From NCBI GenBank assembly GCA_963995505.1, contig OZ023183.1:16674671-16738670 (forward strand): 64,000 bases of DNA, given 5' to 3'. Below the pieces are notes generated by a model. It made no database searches. It was not told the DNA's origin and was given only the letters and a program-made list of their open reading frames with translations. A program made the translations under genes and the position numbers. Numbering within the stretch: the first letter of the stretch is position 1; every line of letters starts with the position of its first letter. Origin of the DNA: Hypericum androsaemum (lineage: Eukaryota > Streptophyta > Magnoliopsida > Malpighiales > Hypericaceae). This document shows, in pieces, positions 54,483-64,000 of this stretch.

Positions 54483-55019
54483 GATGATCATAATGAAAGC
54501 TGTTTTCTAGTTTGTCCCTGATCCGCAGATATGAACTTGATCCCTGATAGCTAGCTATACCGAGGTCAGTTGTACTTCGAATAAAAATTTACGTATATAA
54601 AGGCCTTCTTTCTTTCGGCTTGCAGCCTATTAGAACTGGTTGGTTGCTACTCCTCGTCTTGGTTTGATGGCGGTTGGTGAATGTGCTTGTTTTCGAGTCG
54701 TGGACGATCTGCCATTCATTTTGGTTCCTTCTCTAGGGATGAGTAAATGGGATCGAGATGATAACAAGCACTTATGTTGAAGATCTTTTGTGGTAGAAAA
54801 TTGGGAGAGGCTAAGCCCTTATGAGATCCTCCTCCTACTGTACATACATATAGATCCACGATGTCAAGGGCTAGTCAGTCAGCTTCTGGCTCCTGGCGGC
54901 CATCTTGACAATACTGTCTCAAGCTATTATTACAAGAAAAGCTTTTAATCAGCGACAACCATAAATGTGTTTTACTGTTTGTCCTACTTCAGCCCAAACA
55001 CTACTAATCAGAGGCTGCA
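54483..55019. other. CHCH gene 3' UTR and spacer
   Basis: A possible polyadenylation signal (AATAAA) is at about 54580. Further right no gene is seen before the Mutator-like element. Confidence 0.4.
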
Positions 55020-55028
55020 AATGATGCC
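55020..55028. repeat. Target-site duplication, left (AATGATGCC)
   Basis: Exact 9-bp match to 56163-56171. Confidence 0.88.
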
Positions 55029-56162
55029 GGGATTTTTTTCAAAATATGCAAAAAAAACATAGATATATTTTTTAAATAGGTAAAAATTTTAATATATTCC
55101 CTAAATATGAAAAAATTTAATTAAAAATTAAAAAATAGGGAGACGACCCTACAGTGTGTCGACTCCATACCTCCCAGAAATTATTAGTATTAAATAATAT
55201 AACATAGGAGATGACCTAAGGTCGACTCACCGACCGAAATTCAATTTTTTTTTATATCCCAACCGAAACCAGTCGATCGAACTCGATCGACTTTTGATTG
55301 CAAACGTATTTTCGACATCCTTACACTTTGAATTTGAAAAAGTCATAAACTACAAAGTTGTAGATATACGTCTCAGCTTTTGCATAGAAATTTAAATCAA
55401 CTCAATTGGTCTTTGGAGTAAAATTTGTGTCTCCCAACCGAAATTAGTCGATCGAATTCGATTGACTTTTGTCTTCAAATAAATTTTTGACATAGTTACA
55501 CTCTGTATTTGGAAAAGTTATAAACTACAAAGTTATAGATATACATCTCAGCTTTACACAGAAATTTGAATCATCTCAATCGAACTCCGGAGTAAGAAGT
55601 TGTCACTCTCGAATCAAAGTATAAGAGAAGAAAATAGTAAGGAAACATAAAAAAAATTATACAACTTTAAAAAGAAAAAAATAAAAAAAATAATGGTGGA
55701 AGAAGGCGACCTAGTTATAGGTTGACTCCATTATTCAATTTTTTATATATTTTTATTGTTAAAATGACAAGTTATTGTTTTGGGTATTCGAATGAGTTTT
55801 TTTTGATTTAGCATAATTTGCTGAACTCTATGCGTAGGTCTCGAAAAATTGAGCAAAATCAAATCAAAATTTAACTCATTCGGATAATCTAACATTAACT
55901 TATAATATTTATAAAATAAAAAAAAGTCTCATTAATTAGTAAATTTTTTGAACTGTTAGGGAGGTGACCTACACTTGGGTCGCCTCCATTATTATATTTT
56001 TTAATTATAAGGCAAAGAAATGGAGTTGACACACTGTAGGGTTGTCTCCTTATATTTTTTAAAATTTTAATTAAATTTTTATCTATTTTAAGAATATATT
56101 AAGTTTTTGTCTATTTAGAAAATATATCTATATTTTTTTTTGCCTATTTTGAAAAAAATCCC
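55029..56162. mobile_element. Second non-autonomous Mutator-like element
   Basis: 1134 bp with TIRs of about 150 bp (ends GGGATTTTTTTCAAAATA) and a perfect 9-bp duplication AATGATGCC. It has no coding frame. The inside holds a 175-bp tandem repeat and several GGAG-CGACC/GGTCG-CTCC phrases that form imperfect palindromes. It belongs to a different family from the element at 45856, as the TIRs share only the GGG start. Confidence 0.87.
55261..55612. repeat. Tandem repeat, 175-bp unit
   Basis: Unit 1 (55261-55435) and unit 2 (55436-about 55612) both begin AACCGAAA and contain AGTCGATCGAA and CTACAAAGTT. They are about 80 percent identical by eye. Confidence 0.8.
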
Positions 56163-56171
56163 AATGATGCC
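56163..56171. repeat. Target-site duplication, right (AATGATGCC)
   Basis: Exact copy of 55020-55028. Confidence 0.88.
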
Positions 56172-56760
56172 TTTTGCCCTTTTAAATATCTCGTTGACGA
56201 GTTCCTTGCGACGATGCTTACAGTCTCAACATCGTCGAGTCCTACTTAAAAGTGTCTCCCAATTTTTTTCTCGAATCAAGAACTCCTAAAAAAATCCAAA
56301 TAAACATCTAAAAGTATCAATAAAGAGAGGGTTAAAAATACTTTTTCAGTTTTTATTTGTTGACTAATCTACATCAACCGTTTTTTCGCTCCACTCTATC
56401 GCTTAAATGCCACGTAATTTTCGATTATTGAAATTGTAATTCCTGAATGGTGGAAGGAGACAACACAAAGTAGCTTTTCAGAAATTTCTAAATGCACAAA
56501 TTGTATATTTCAAATAATTTCCTTTAACCGAAAAAAAAGTAAAAATCTATTCTTCAATCTCTAGGACCTATTAGATTTCTATATGTCCAAAGAAAGCGCC
56601 TAAAATTTAGAATTCCGATTCCCAACTTACTGAAATTTTAAAGATTCGAATCTGTAGACAGAAAAGCAAGCGGGCCCATCTATCTTGGATCTGGACCGCC
56701 TGGTGGGCCTAGACCCTTATTATTATTATTATTATGTTACCAAGCCCATACCCTAATTAA
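56172..56760. other. Spacer upstream of the kinesin gene
   Basis: No gene seen. TGGGCC cores (site II type) occur near 56690-56712, in what is probably the distal kinesin promoter. Confidence 0.35.
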
Positions 56761-56773
56761 AACGCCATCTCTC

Positions 56774-56864
56774 TATAACTTTTGAAATTTGAAAAAAACA
56801 TTGCAACGGTCATATTAATTAACGTTTATTCTCTCTCTAACCAAAGAAAGGAAAGACCCAACGG
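56774..56864 (+). promoter_or_regulatory. Kinesin promoter: TATA-like box and AACGG (MSA core) motifs
   Basis: TATAACTTT at about 56774 and two AACGG pentamers at 56805-56809 and 56860-56864 (CCAACGG). AACGG is the core of the mitosis-specific activator element bound by three-repeat MYB factors in G2/M genes, which would suit a division-related kinesin. The pentamer is short, so the call is tentative. Confidence 0.4.
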
Positions 56865-56982
56865 ATCTATATTTTTCCCTTTACGCGAGAAAACCCAGAG
56901 AGCGAAGAAGGAAGGCAAGCGGCGCTTATTCTTTGAACTGCAAGATCCCAAGATTTGAAGGCACTAAACCGTTAACATCAAG

Positions 56983-59900
56983 ATGGAAAACGGAAGAAAC
57001 AGCCCATCGATACCCCAAGAATTAATGGACTCTGTTCTCTGCGTTCCGGGTTCACGAATCGTCGCTTCGGGTCTAAAATCTGCGGATATCTCAGGTTTTT
57101 CCCCTTCTGTTTAGTAAAGTTTCGAACTTTATGTGGTTTGGCGACATGGGTTGTGTTCAATTTGATGAATTTCGTTTCTCTTCTTGAAAACCCAGAAAAA
57201 ATTGTCATGTTTGTGAACGCTGGTGGCGGAGGAGAAGCCGGGGTTGGTGTCAAACCGGACGGGTCCTTCCAAGGAGGAAATGTGATAAGTACTGGCGAGA
57301 TTATATGGGATGGTGGCGAGTTCCCTGCGATTTACCAGACGGCGAGGTTTGGTAACTGTGGTTACCGGTTTAAGGCCTTGCCCCTGGGAGATTACGTTGT
57401 TGATCTTCACTTCGCGGAGATAGTGAACACCAACGGCCCAAAAGGGATGAGGGTCTTTGATGTTTTCATCCAAGATGAAAAGGCAAGGAGGAAGAAACTT
57501 TTCCTGATGAATTGTGAACATTTGTATTTAAATTTTGTCTTTGAGTTGCTGACAGGTATGGAATTTGTTTCTGGTTAAATGTAGGTTGTGAGCGAGCTCG
57601 ACGTGTATGCTATTGTCGGAGCCAACAAGCCCTTGGTGGTGGTGGATATCGGAGTTTCTGTAGGGGAGGACGGGGATCTCGGTGTAAGGTTTGAAGGCAT
57701 TGTAGGGACTCCAATAGTTAACGGGATTTGTATAAGGCAGGCAGCTGAGGGATCATCAAGTAAGACTTCTTTTCAGTTATAGAACGAGTTGCTCTTACAT
57801 GTTGATGTTGATTGTGTAAGAGACCTATGCATTCCCTTTACTGAACTATTTGTCTGGAAACTATGTTTAGCAACATCCTTGGTGAACCATGAGCATCTTA
57901 CATGTAACAACTGCGCTGCTGAGGTCATGATTCCACGCGATCAGGTTAGAATTAGGCGATGGTTATTAGTTCGAATGCTGTTTTTTAGCTTTGTGCAAGG
58001 GCATTAAGTCATTATGAGTTCTTATTTGATTTTTGGTTTTATGGATAAGAAGGGTATGAGGATGAAATCTCTCGTCAAGTATGAAGAACAGATCAAGGAT
58101 CTGAAAGCACAGTGTCAGCTCAAAGCAGATGAATGCCACCAGGCTTGGATGTCGCTGACAGCTACAACCAGGGAGCTCGAGCAAGCAAGGATGGAACTGG
58201 ACAATAAGTTCGTCCAGAATATGTCCTTAGGTATGGTAGAGTTCAGTTGGATTTTGAGGCCTTTTCATCTGGTGTGGTGCCAACACTGATCATGTATACT
58301 GTTTTGTTTAGACCAAGAAATGAAAAAACAAACTGAAGCGCTAAACGAGATCTCTACCCGCCATGAACGTGATAAGATTGTTTGGGCTACAGCCATTGTA
58401 GAATTAGAAAAGAAAGTAAAGGTAGGTGAATATCTTGATAGCATCTTTAGTATTATGGACCCTATGTATTTGGATGTAATGTGACATCACATCTGTTTGT
58501 TTTGGTTCCTAGATAATGAAGGAAAAACAGTCCGATCTATCTTCTGAAGCGCACGAGTGCGCTAGTTCCATTCCGGATCTAAATAAGATGATAGTTGCAG
58601 TTCAGACCCTGGGTACGTATGTTTGCATTAGCAATAGAATTGTCATGCTTCTGAAGTACATGTGAACTATATATTTTTGTGAATTCTAGTGACTCAGTAT
58701 GACGAACTCAAGCTGAAGTTCAACGAAGAACAGATGAAGAGGAAGGAGCTGCATAACCAGCTCCAGGAAGCTAAAGGTATTATGCAAATTTGTGCTCTGT
58801 TTAGAAATGTGACAAGGGGGTGAAGCTTGTCTCACTGAGCTTGTACAATTTCAGGAAACATCAGGGTGTTCTGTAGGTGTCGCCCTTTTCGAAAGGAGGA
58901 AGAATCAGCTAGGCACCAGACTGTAGTGGACTTCAACGCAGCCAAGGATGGTGATCTAGGGATAATTACTGGTGGTTCAACAAAAAAGATGTTCAAATTT
59001 GATCGAGTATTCACGCCCCAAGATGATCAAGGCAAGTACTACTTAGACAGATTATTGAGTTGGATCAAGTTCAAATCTTATCAACTCTTTAGGCAATCCA
59101 CTTCCTCTCTATTTCTTTGCACCTAATCTCATTATTATAATCAGAGCTTCATTTTTTTACAAGCTAATCCGTATCTAAGCTGATCAGTTCTTTGTTATTG
59201 TATAGTCGAGGTCTTCGTGGATGCTTCTCCGCTGGTACTGTCAGTGTTAGATGGCTACAATGTTTGTATCTTCGCTTATGGGCAAACGGGAACAGGAAAA
59301 ACCTTTACCATGGAGGGTCCGCAGCAGAACCGAGGAGTGAACTATCGTACACTGCAGCAGCTGTATAAAACCATTGCAGAAAGAAAAGAGACAACCACCT
59401 ACGAGATCTCTGTTAGTGTACTTGAAGTTTACAACGAGCAAATCAGAGATCTTCTTGCCACGTCGTCGGCAACAAAGAAGTAAATCTGTCTTCTACTTCA
59501 GCAGCGTTCTCATTTCTATGGTCTTTCTTCAAATGTCATCAGCCTAAGCTAATCTGAACTGTTGTTATTGATGTATCAAAAATCTGCTTCAGATTGGAGG
59601 TAAAGCAAATGTCTGAAGGCGTCAATCATGTCCCCGGAATTGTTGAGGCAAGGGTTGGGAATGTCAATGAGGCATGGGACGTGTTGCAGGCTGGAAGTAA
59701 TGCAAGAGCTGTTGGGTCGAACAACGTGAACGAACGCAGTAGTCGATCTCACTGGTTAGTTCTGTCATCTCTTGCTTCTCTCATTCCTTTCATAATTTTT
59801 ATGGTTGGGACTAGTTTCAGCTCTGTAACTTAACATGCATTTTCCTTTGCTAGTGGCATACTTTGGATTATTCATGTGAATAATAATAATGTGTTTGATA

Positions 59901-62258
59901 TTTGGGACAGCTTGCTTTGTACGCTGGTGCGAGCGAAGAATTTGATAACCGGTGAATGCACCGTGAGCAAGCTCTGGCTCGTGGATTTGGCAGGCAGTGA
60001 GAGATTAACAAAAACTGAGGTACAAGGGGAAAGGCTCAAGGAAGCCCAAAATATCAACAGATCTCTTTCAGCCCTTGGTGATGTGATTTCTGCCTTGGCA
60101 AACAAAAGCAGTCATATCCCATATAGGTTATCTTTTTATAGATTCTGGTCCTTCTTGTATTGTTAATGCTATTATGTTGCTGTATTCATCATATGTGCTG
60201 GACTTTGACAGGAACTCGAAGCTCACCCACTTGCTTCAGGATTCTTTAGGTTAGTAGATTCGTGCAAAAAACTGTTTTTTCTCACACAGTTGCAATAAAC
60301 TTTATGCTAATGGTATCTGATAAAACACTATGGCTACAGGCGGTGATTCAAAGACACTAATGTTTGTTCAGATCAGCCCGTCAGAGCACGACCTTGGTGA
60401 GACTCTAAGTTCTTTGAACTTTGCGACCCGCGTACGAGGGGTGGAGTTAGGTCCCGTGAGGAAGCAGACTGATATAGCTGAGCTACAAAAACTGAAGGCA
60501 ATGGTAATACCCGCAATGATGAATCCTTCATGATGGTATTTGCCAGATCTATGTTTCTGTTAACCTGTTCTTCTTCATTGATGACCCACTGAAGCTCGAT
60601 AAAGCAAAGCATGATCTGAAGTATAAAGATGACATGATGCGCAAGCTAGAAGACAATGTCCAAAACCTGGAAAGTAAGGCCAGTAGCAAGGATCAGCTTT
60701 GCAAGAATCAACATGATAAGGTTAATGAGCTCGAGGTGCAACTTGCATCAAAGACGGAGTTGTGCAGAAAGCTCGAGAAGCAACTCTGCGTCAAGGATCA
60801 GCTTTGCAAGAATCAACACGACAAGGTTAATGAGCTCGAGGTGCAACTTGCATCAAAGACGGAGTTGTGCAAAAAGCTCGAGAAGCAGGTGGAACAGCTC
60901 TCCGATGGGATCAAGGGGAAGGAAGAAACTTACTCTAGTTTCCAACACAAGGTACTCTTGCTTCATTGCTCTTTGTTCATAAACAGGAACAGAACTGCGA
61001 TATTTACCTTACTTCTGTTTTCTCCACAGGTCAAACAACTCGAGAACAAGCTGAAAGAGTACGAGCAGATAGATGTTCGGGGCCTGCAGTCTCAGGTTCG
61101 ACTTTGGCTTTGTAATGGACTTCTAGAATTTCCCATATGATGGATCCATAGCTTCTCTTGTATCATTGCTCTTTGTTTATAAACGGGAATGGATGTTCGA
61201 TATTTACCTTGCTTCTTTTTTCTCAACAGGTCAAACAACTCGAGAACAAGCTGAAAGAGTACGAGCAGATAGATGTTCAGGGCCTGCAGTCTCAGGTTCG
61301 GCTTTGGCTTTCGTAATGGAAGTTCTAGAATTTCCCATATGATCAATCCATTGCTTCTTTTTGTAGGAAATATAGTACACATAGATATAAGAATTACTAG
61401 TGACCAAAGAATGAAATGTGTTGATTGTTGAACAAGCGTACATATATCAACTATGGTATAGAAACAGAACGCGGAACGTCTCAAGGAACAAAGTGCGATA
61501 ATTGACAACTTTTCTGATTATCATTCACAGGTAAAGGAGCTTCAGAACAGGGAGAAAGAGATAGCACAAGAGCTTGAAAGCAGAATGAGAGAGAGAACAG
61601 AAGAGTTGACAAGGGAAAGACAAAATTCAGGATCGTATCAGCAAAAGGTCCGTCCGTGGTTTCTCATGAACTCAATTTTTCTGTTTTGGTTACTTCTGAG
61701 GAATGTTTGATCACTCTCGTTTTGCGGCAGATGAAGGCTCTTGAAGAGAGGCTGAAGCAGTACGAACAACTAGGAGAGTCCTCAGTTGGAAGACCGCAGT
61801 CAACACCAATGACAGCTTCTTCTCTGATGATCGAAACTGTATGCCAGATGGATCCGCTCAGCACCAGGAGCCTGAACAGCTCTTCATGCGACCGAGCGGG
61901 GCAACTGGAGAAGTCTATCTTACTCAAGGGACCGGAACCACTTCGCGAGTTGAGGAGGAAGCGAGACAGCCAAGGCAAAGCAGGAGGAGGGACCGAGAAC
62001 AGTTTCCCGCTGCCGGGTGGTTCATTACATGAGAGGAAGGCAGCGTCAGCTGATCAATCGGACAAGGCGAGGCAGCTTGATCCGTCGAAAGCATATGCAA
62101 GAATTACAAGGAGTACAAAGCCAGCCGCCGGACAGGCGGCTCAAAAGGCGGCGGCCTGCCCGGGTAGTGTAGCAGGTAGTAGAAGCTACAGAGGAGATCA
62201 TCATCAGGTTTCAGGAATCAGAGAGATTAACAAGAAGCAAAAGGTCTGGCTCAGATAG
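56983..62258 (+). CDS. KIN14S: Kinesin-14 with N-terminal malectin-like domain (KIN-14S-like)
   Basis: 1119 aa, close in memory to Arabidopsis At5g27550. Malectin-like domain (about 38-215, MFVNAGG), a CXXC pair (TCNNC), coiled coil (about 235-370), the minus-end neck (QLQEAKGNIRVF), the motor (about 376-715: [26 protein letters not shown]), coiled-coil tail and basic C-terminus. Predicted to be a minus-end-directed microtubule motor. Exons: 56983-57094, 57196-57482, 57585-57759, 57871-57944, 58050-58230, 58312-58421, 58513-58612, 58690-58776, 58855-59031, 59206-59479, 59593-59754, 59911-60126, 60212-60249, 60340-60503, 60595-60951, 61030-61095, 61230-61295, 61462-61647, 61731-62258. Introns after 57482 and 59031 use GC donors, the only way to keep conserved joins. 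The acceptor at 58050 could be 3 bases later. The tail has a 35-residue repeat and a duplicated exon. Confidence 0.9.
60688..60897 (+). repeat. 105-bp coding tandem repeat in the kinesin tail
   Basis: Units 60688-60792 and 60793-60897 each encode 35 residues starting [20 protein letters not shown]. They are almost identical, differing mainly at their last residues. 35 residues is exactly five heptads, so the coiled-coil register is kept. Confidence 0.92.
60964..61363 (+). repeat. 200-bp tandem duplication that copies a kinesin exon
   Basis: Units 60964-61163 and 61164-61363 each contain the end of an intron, a 66-bp exon (61030-61095 and 61230-61295) and the start of the next intron. The exon copies differ at one visible base (CGG against CAG). 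Both keep splice sites and frame, so the tail gains 22 residues. Confidence 0.92.
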
Positions 62259-63524
62259 TAGGCCTCGTGTGTTGACTTTTTTGTGTATACCAGCAAGTAC
62301 ATTGAACTTTGTCAGCAGCTCTGTGGCATGACGTAGAACTGCTAGGCCTTTATTCTTTCATCACGAAAAATCTAAGGCACTGCCGACTGTTGCAACAACT
62401 TCAAGTGTCAATTATCCTAACATCATATATTTTTGTTGATGTTTGGCAGAATGTACCGGACAAAAAGTTGTTATCTTTTAGTTCTGACCTATATTTGGAA
62501 AATTTATGTTTGGTCCAAATCCATCCCACTTTTTCCAACTCATAAAGAAGTTTTTAGTTCCGAAACTTGAATTTGAGATCTCTCGTCAAAACACAACAAC
62601 GTCCACTCAAATATTTGTTGATGTTTGTTTGGCTAAATGTACTGGCCCAGATCTCACTTTTTTGAACTTAGAAGTTTCAATTCCAAAATTTAAATTCGAG
62701 ATCTCTTATCAAACAGAACATCCATGTGACAAACCAGGGACTATAGTGATAATAGAAAATATGGTAGTGACTAATAATCTGTAATATACCGTAGTATTAG
62801 TAGAAGATTAGTAGAGTGTGTTAGGGTATTATCGTCATTTTGATCAATCTAATTGATTCTACTCGTTCCTCTCCCTCTTCCTCTCTTCTACCTCTCTCTT
62901 CCCCCAGTTTTCTTCGTCATTTTGATCAATCTTCTTCTCCTCTAATTCTCCCCCCAATTTCCACCAAATTATCAATCCTGAACCATAATTCCCATTTGGG
63001 TTCGTAACAATCCACGCAAATATTTATTGATATTTGGCAAAATGTACTGGCCGAGCTGTTATTTTTTTAGTTCTGACCTATATTTGGAAAATTCATGTTT
63101 GGTCCAAATCCCACTTTTTCGAACTTTTTCTAAGTTTTTAATTCTAGATCTCTCGTCAAGAGAGCGATACATGTAGCTTCCTGATGTTTTTTTTTAAAAC
63201 GCACTCAGAAGATTTTGGTAATTTAATAAAAGAACTTATGAAAATTTAGATGGATGATGGACTACTACTCTACAAATAGAGGATACAAGTAGACAAGGGG
63301 GCACCGAAACTAACTTAGCACAGATATGCCAAAAAATAAAGCCACGAGAGAAATATCATAGCCAAATGCAGGACTGTACAGTATATGAACATTCAACATA
63401 TCACCGCCACCCTTTTTTGTATTAGCAATCTAATTTTCCCATGGTATCATGTGACAGACTGTGTATATAATAAATATCTACATGCCTAGTCCGTCCCTGA
63501 TGCCCCTCCCCACCCCACACAAAC
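62259..63524. other. Convergent intergenic region between kinesin and UPL genes
   Basis: Holds the 3' UTRs of two convergent genes and a locally repeated sequence. No further coding frame. A TC-rich tract lies at about 62868-62950. Confidence 0.45.
62429..63161. repeat. Three diverged copies of a local repeat
   Basis: Copies at about 62429-62588, 62609-62713 and 63018-63161 share TTGTTGATGTTTGGC..AATGTAC, then (copies 1 and 3) TAGTTCTGACCTATATTTGG and AAATCCCACTTTTTC, and a common end like GAGATCTCTCGTCAA. Copies 1 and 3 are closest, and copy 2 is shorter. Confidence 0.75.
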
Positions 63525-63863
63525 TTAGCCAAATCCGAATCCTTCGTTAGCTTCATGAATAGCAAGCAGCAATCTTTCTTCCAGGTGCTCTTTGGAGGGA
63601 TACTCCGGCAAATCTAACTGATTGAAACTGCGAGGATGAAATGCATCGAAAAGTCATTGTCGTGCCACGGGCAGCGATAGAGCAAACACAGGAGGCGACA
63701 GATAAAATGGAATTACGGAACCGAATGCGAAATTTGAAGAAAGAGAAGTGGTATACCAAGTATGAGCTGAGGGCAAGTGATCAGGGCTCCCGTATGCCTT
63801 GTGTATTTGGAATTTCTGGGATCCTGAGATTCCTTGGAGAGCGCTAAAGCCTTCTAATGGTAC
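63525..63863 (-). CDS. UPL1: HECT-type E3 ubiquitin ligase, C-terminus (UPL1/UPL2-like), partial
   Basis: The last two coding exons on the minus strand: 63863-63757 and 63627-63525, in frame across a GT-AG intron. The first starts VPLEGFSALQGISG and ends in the codon of the catalytic cysteine. The second continues FNQLDLPEYPSKEHLEERLL and ends EGFGFG before TAA (63527-63525). This is the end of the HECT C-lobe, whose Cys forms the thioester with ubiquitin. The sequence is characteristic of the giant plant UPL1/UPL2 ligases. About 69 residues are in the window; the remainder lies to the right. UPL1 against UPL2 cannot be decided. The gene is convergent with the kinesin. Confidence 0.9.
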
Positions 63864-64000
63864 CTGTAAAATATAGGTAGCAAAAAGAAAATGAATTTGA
63901 GAGACGAAACTGATCACGATAAGATGGTGAGAAGTGAAGCAAACATTTAAAGACGACACGAGTGCCCCGGTGAACAGTCACAAGGACGACAGAGAAACTG
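63864..64000 (-). other. Intron of the UPL-like gene, reaching the window edge
   Basis: On the minus strand the bases before 63863 read TATATTTTACAG, a good acceptor. The remaining sequence to 64000 shows no HECT-like frame, so it is taken as intron. Confidence 0.6.

Noticed and set aside
57483..57578. Read-through extension of kinesin exon 2 to a GT donor at 57556
   Set aside because: That donor leaves the wrong phase and adds non-conserved residues. The GC donor at 57482 restores the conserved join.
60656..60982. Alternative plus-strand frame with repeated Arg/Ser phrases
   Set aside because: Shadow of the duplicated kinesin coiled-coil segment in another frame.
62424..63161. CRISPR-like array
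   Set aside because: Only three diverged, unevenly spaced, long copies in a plant nuclear genome; not a CRISPR.

Overview
This is plant nuclear DNA, almost certainly from a eudicot. The genes are split by many short AT-rich introns, the recognised proteins are plant-type (a BEACH protein of the B class, a TIFY/CCT/GATA factor, a malectin-like KIN-14 kinesin, a UPL-type HECT ligase), and the gaps hold Ty1/copia, Mutator-like, hAT and Cassandra-like elements. The species cannot be named from the sequence. All exon models were assembled by hand from splice sites, reading frame and remembered homology; none was checked by computation.

Layout. 1-3586: gene-poor, with a weak LINE-like remnant and a 5S rRNA-derived Cassandra-type LTR fragment. 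3592-11935: a complete Ty1/copia retrotransposon on the minus strand with two LTRs, a tRNA-Met-type primer site and a perfect 5-bp target duplication. Its gag-pol is one uninterrupted frame apart from seven nonsense codons. 11941-14300: no gene seen. 14964-35811 (+): a 39-exon gene for a BEACH domain protein of the B class (about 3245 aa). 37704-39900 (+): a GATA24/28-like transcription factor (299 aa, 7 exons). 41780-44705 (+): a peroxisomal-type 3-hydroxyisobutyryl-CoA hydrolase-like/crotonase protein (389 aa, 15 exons). 45856-47727: a Mutator-like element with a perfect 9-bp target duplication that holds a nested foldback element and a coding fragment resembling a captured host gene. 48814-50225: a neuroguidin/Sas10-family pseudogene that keeps its introns, followed by an unrecognised antisense open frame. 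51751-53330: a decayed hAT transposon with a perfect 8-bp target duplication. 53573-54482 (+): a twin-CX9C (CHCH) mitochondrial protein (145 aa). 55029-56162: a second Mutator-like element with a perfect 9-bp target duplication. 56983-62258 (+): a malectin-like kinesin close to KIN-14S (1119 aa, 19 exons). 63525-64000 (-): the last two coding exons of a UPL1/UPL2-type HECT ubiquitin ligase, convergent with the kinesin.

The host genes are unrelated housekeeping and regulatory genes (membrane traffic/RNA bodies, transcription, peroxisomal acyl-CoA metabolism, mitochondria, microtubules, ubiquitin). I see no pathway cluster. The most interesting material is structural: nested Mutator-like elements with a captured coding fragment, a copia element whose only coding damage is of C-to-T/G-to-A type, an extra leader ORF in that element, two layers of internal duplication in the kinesin tail, and three introns that appear to use GC donors. 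I found no convincing undescribed defence or biosynthetic system.
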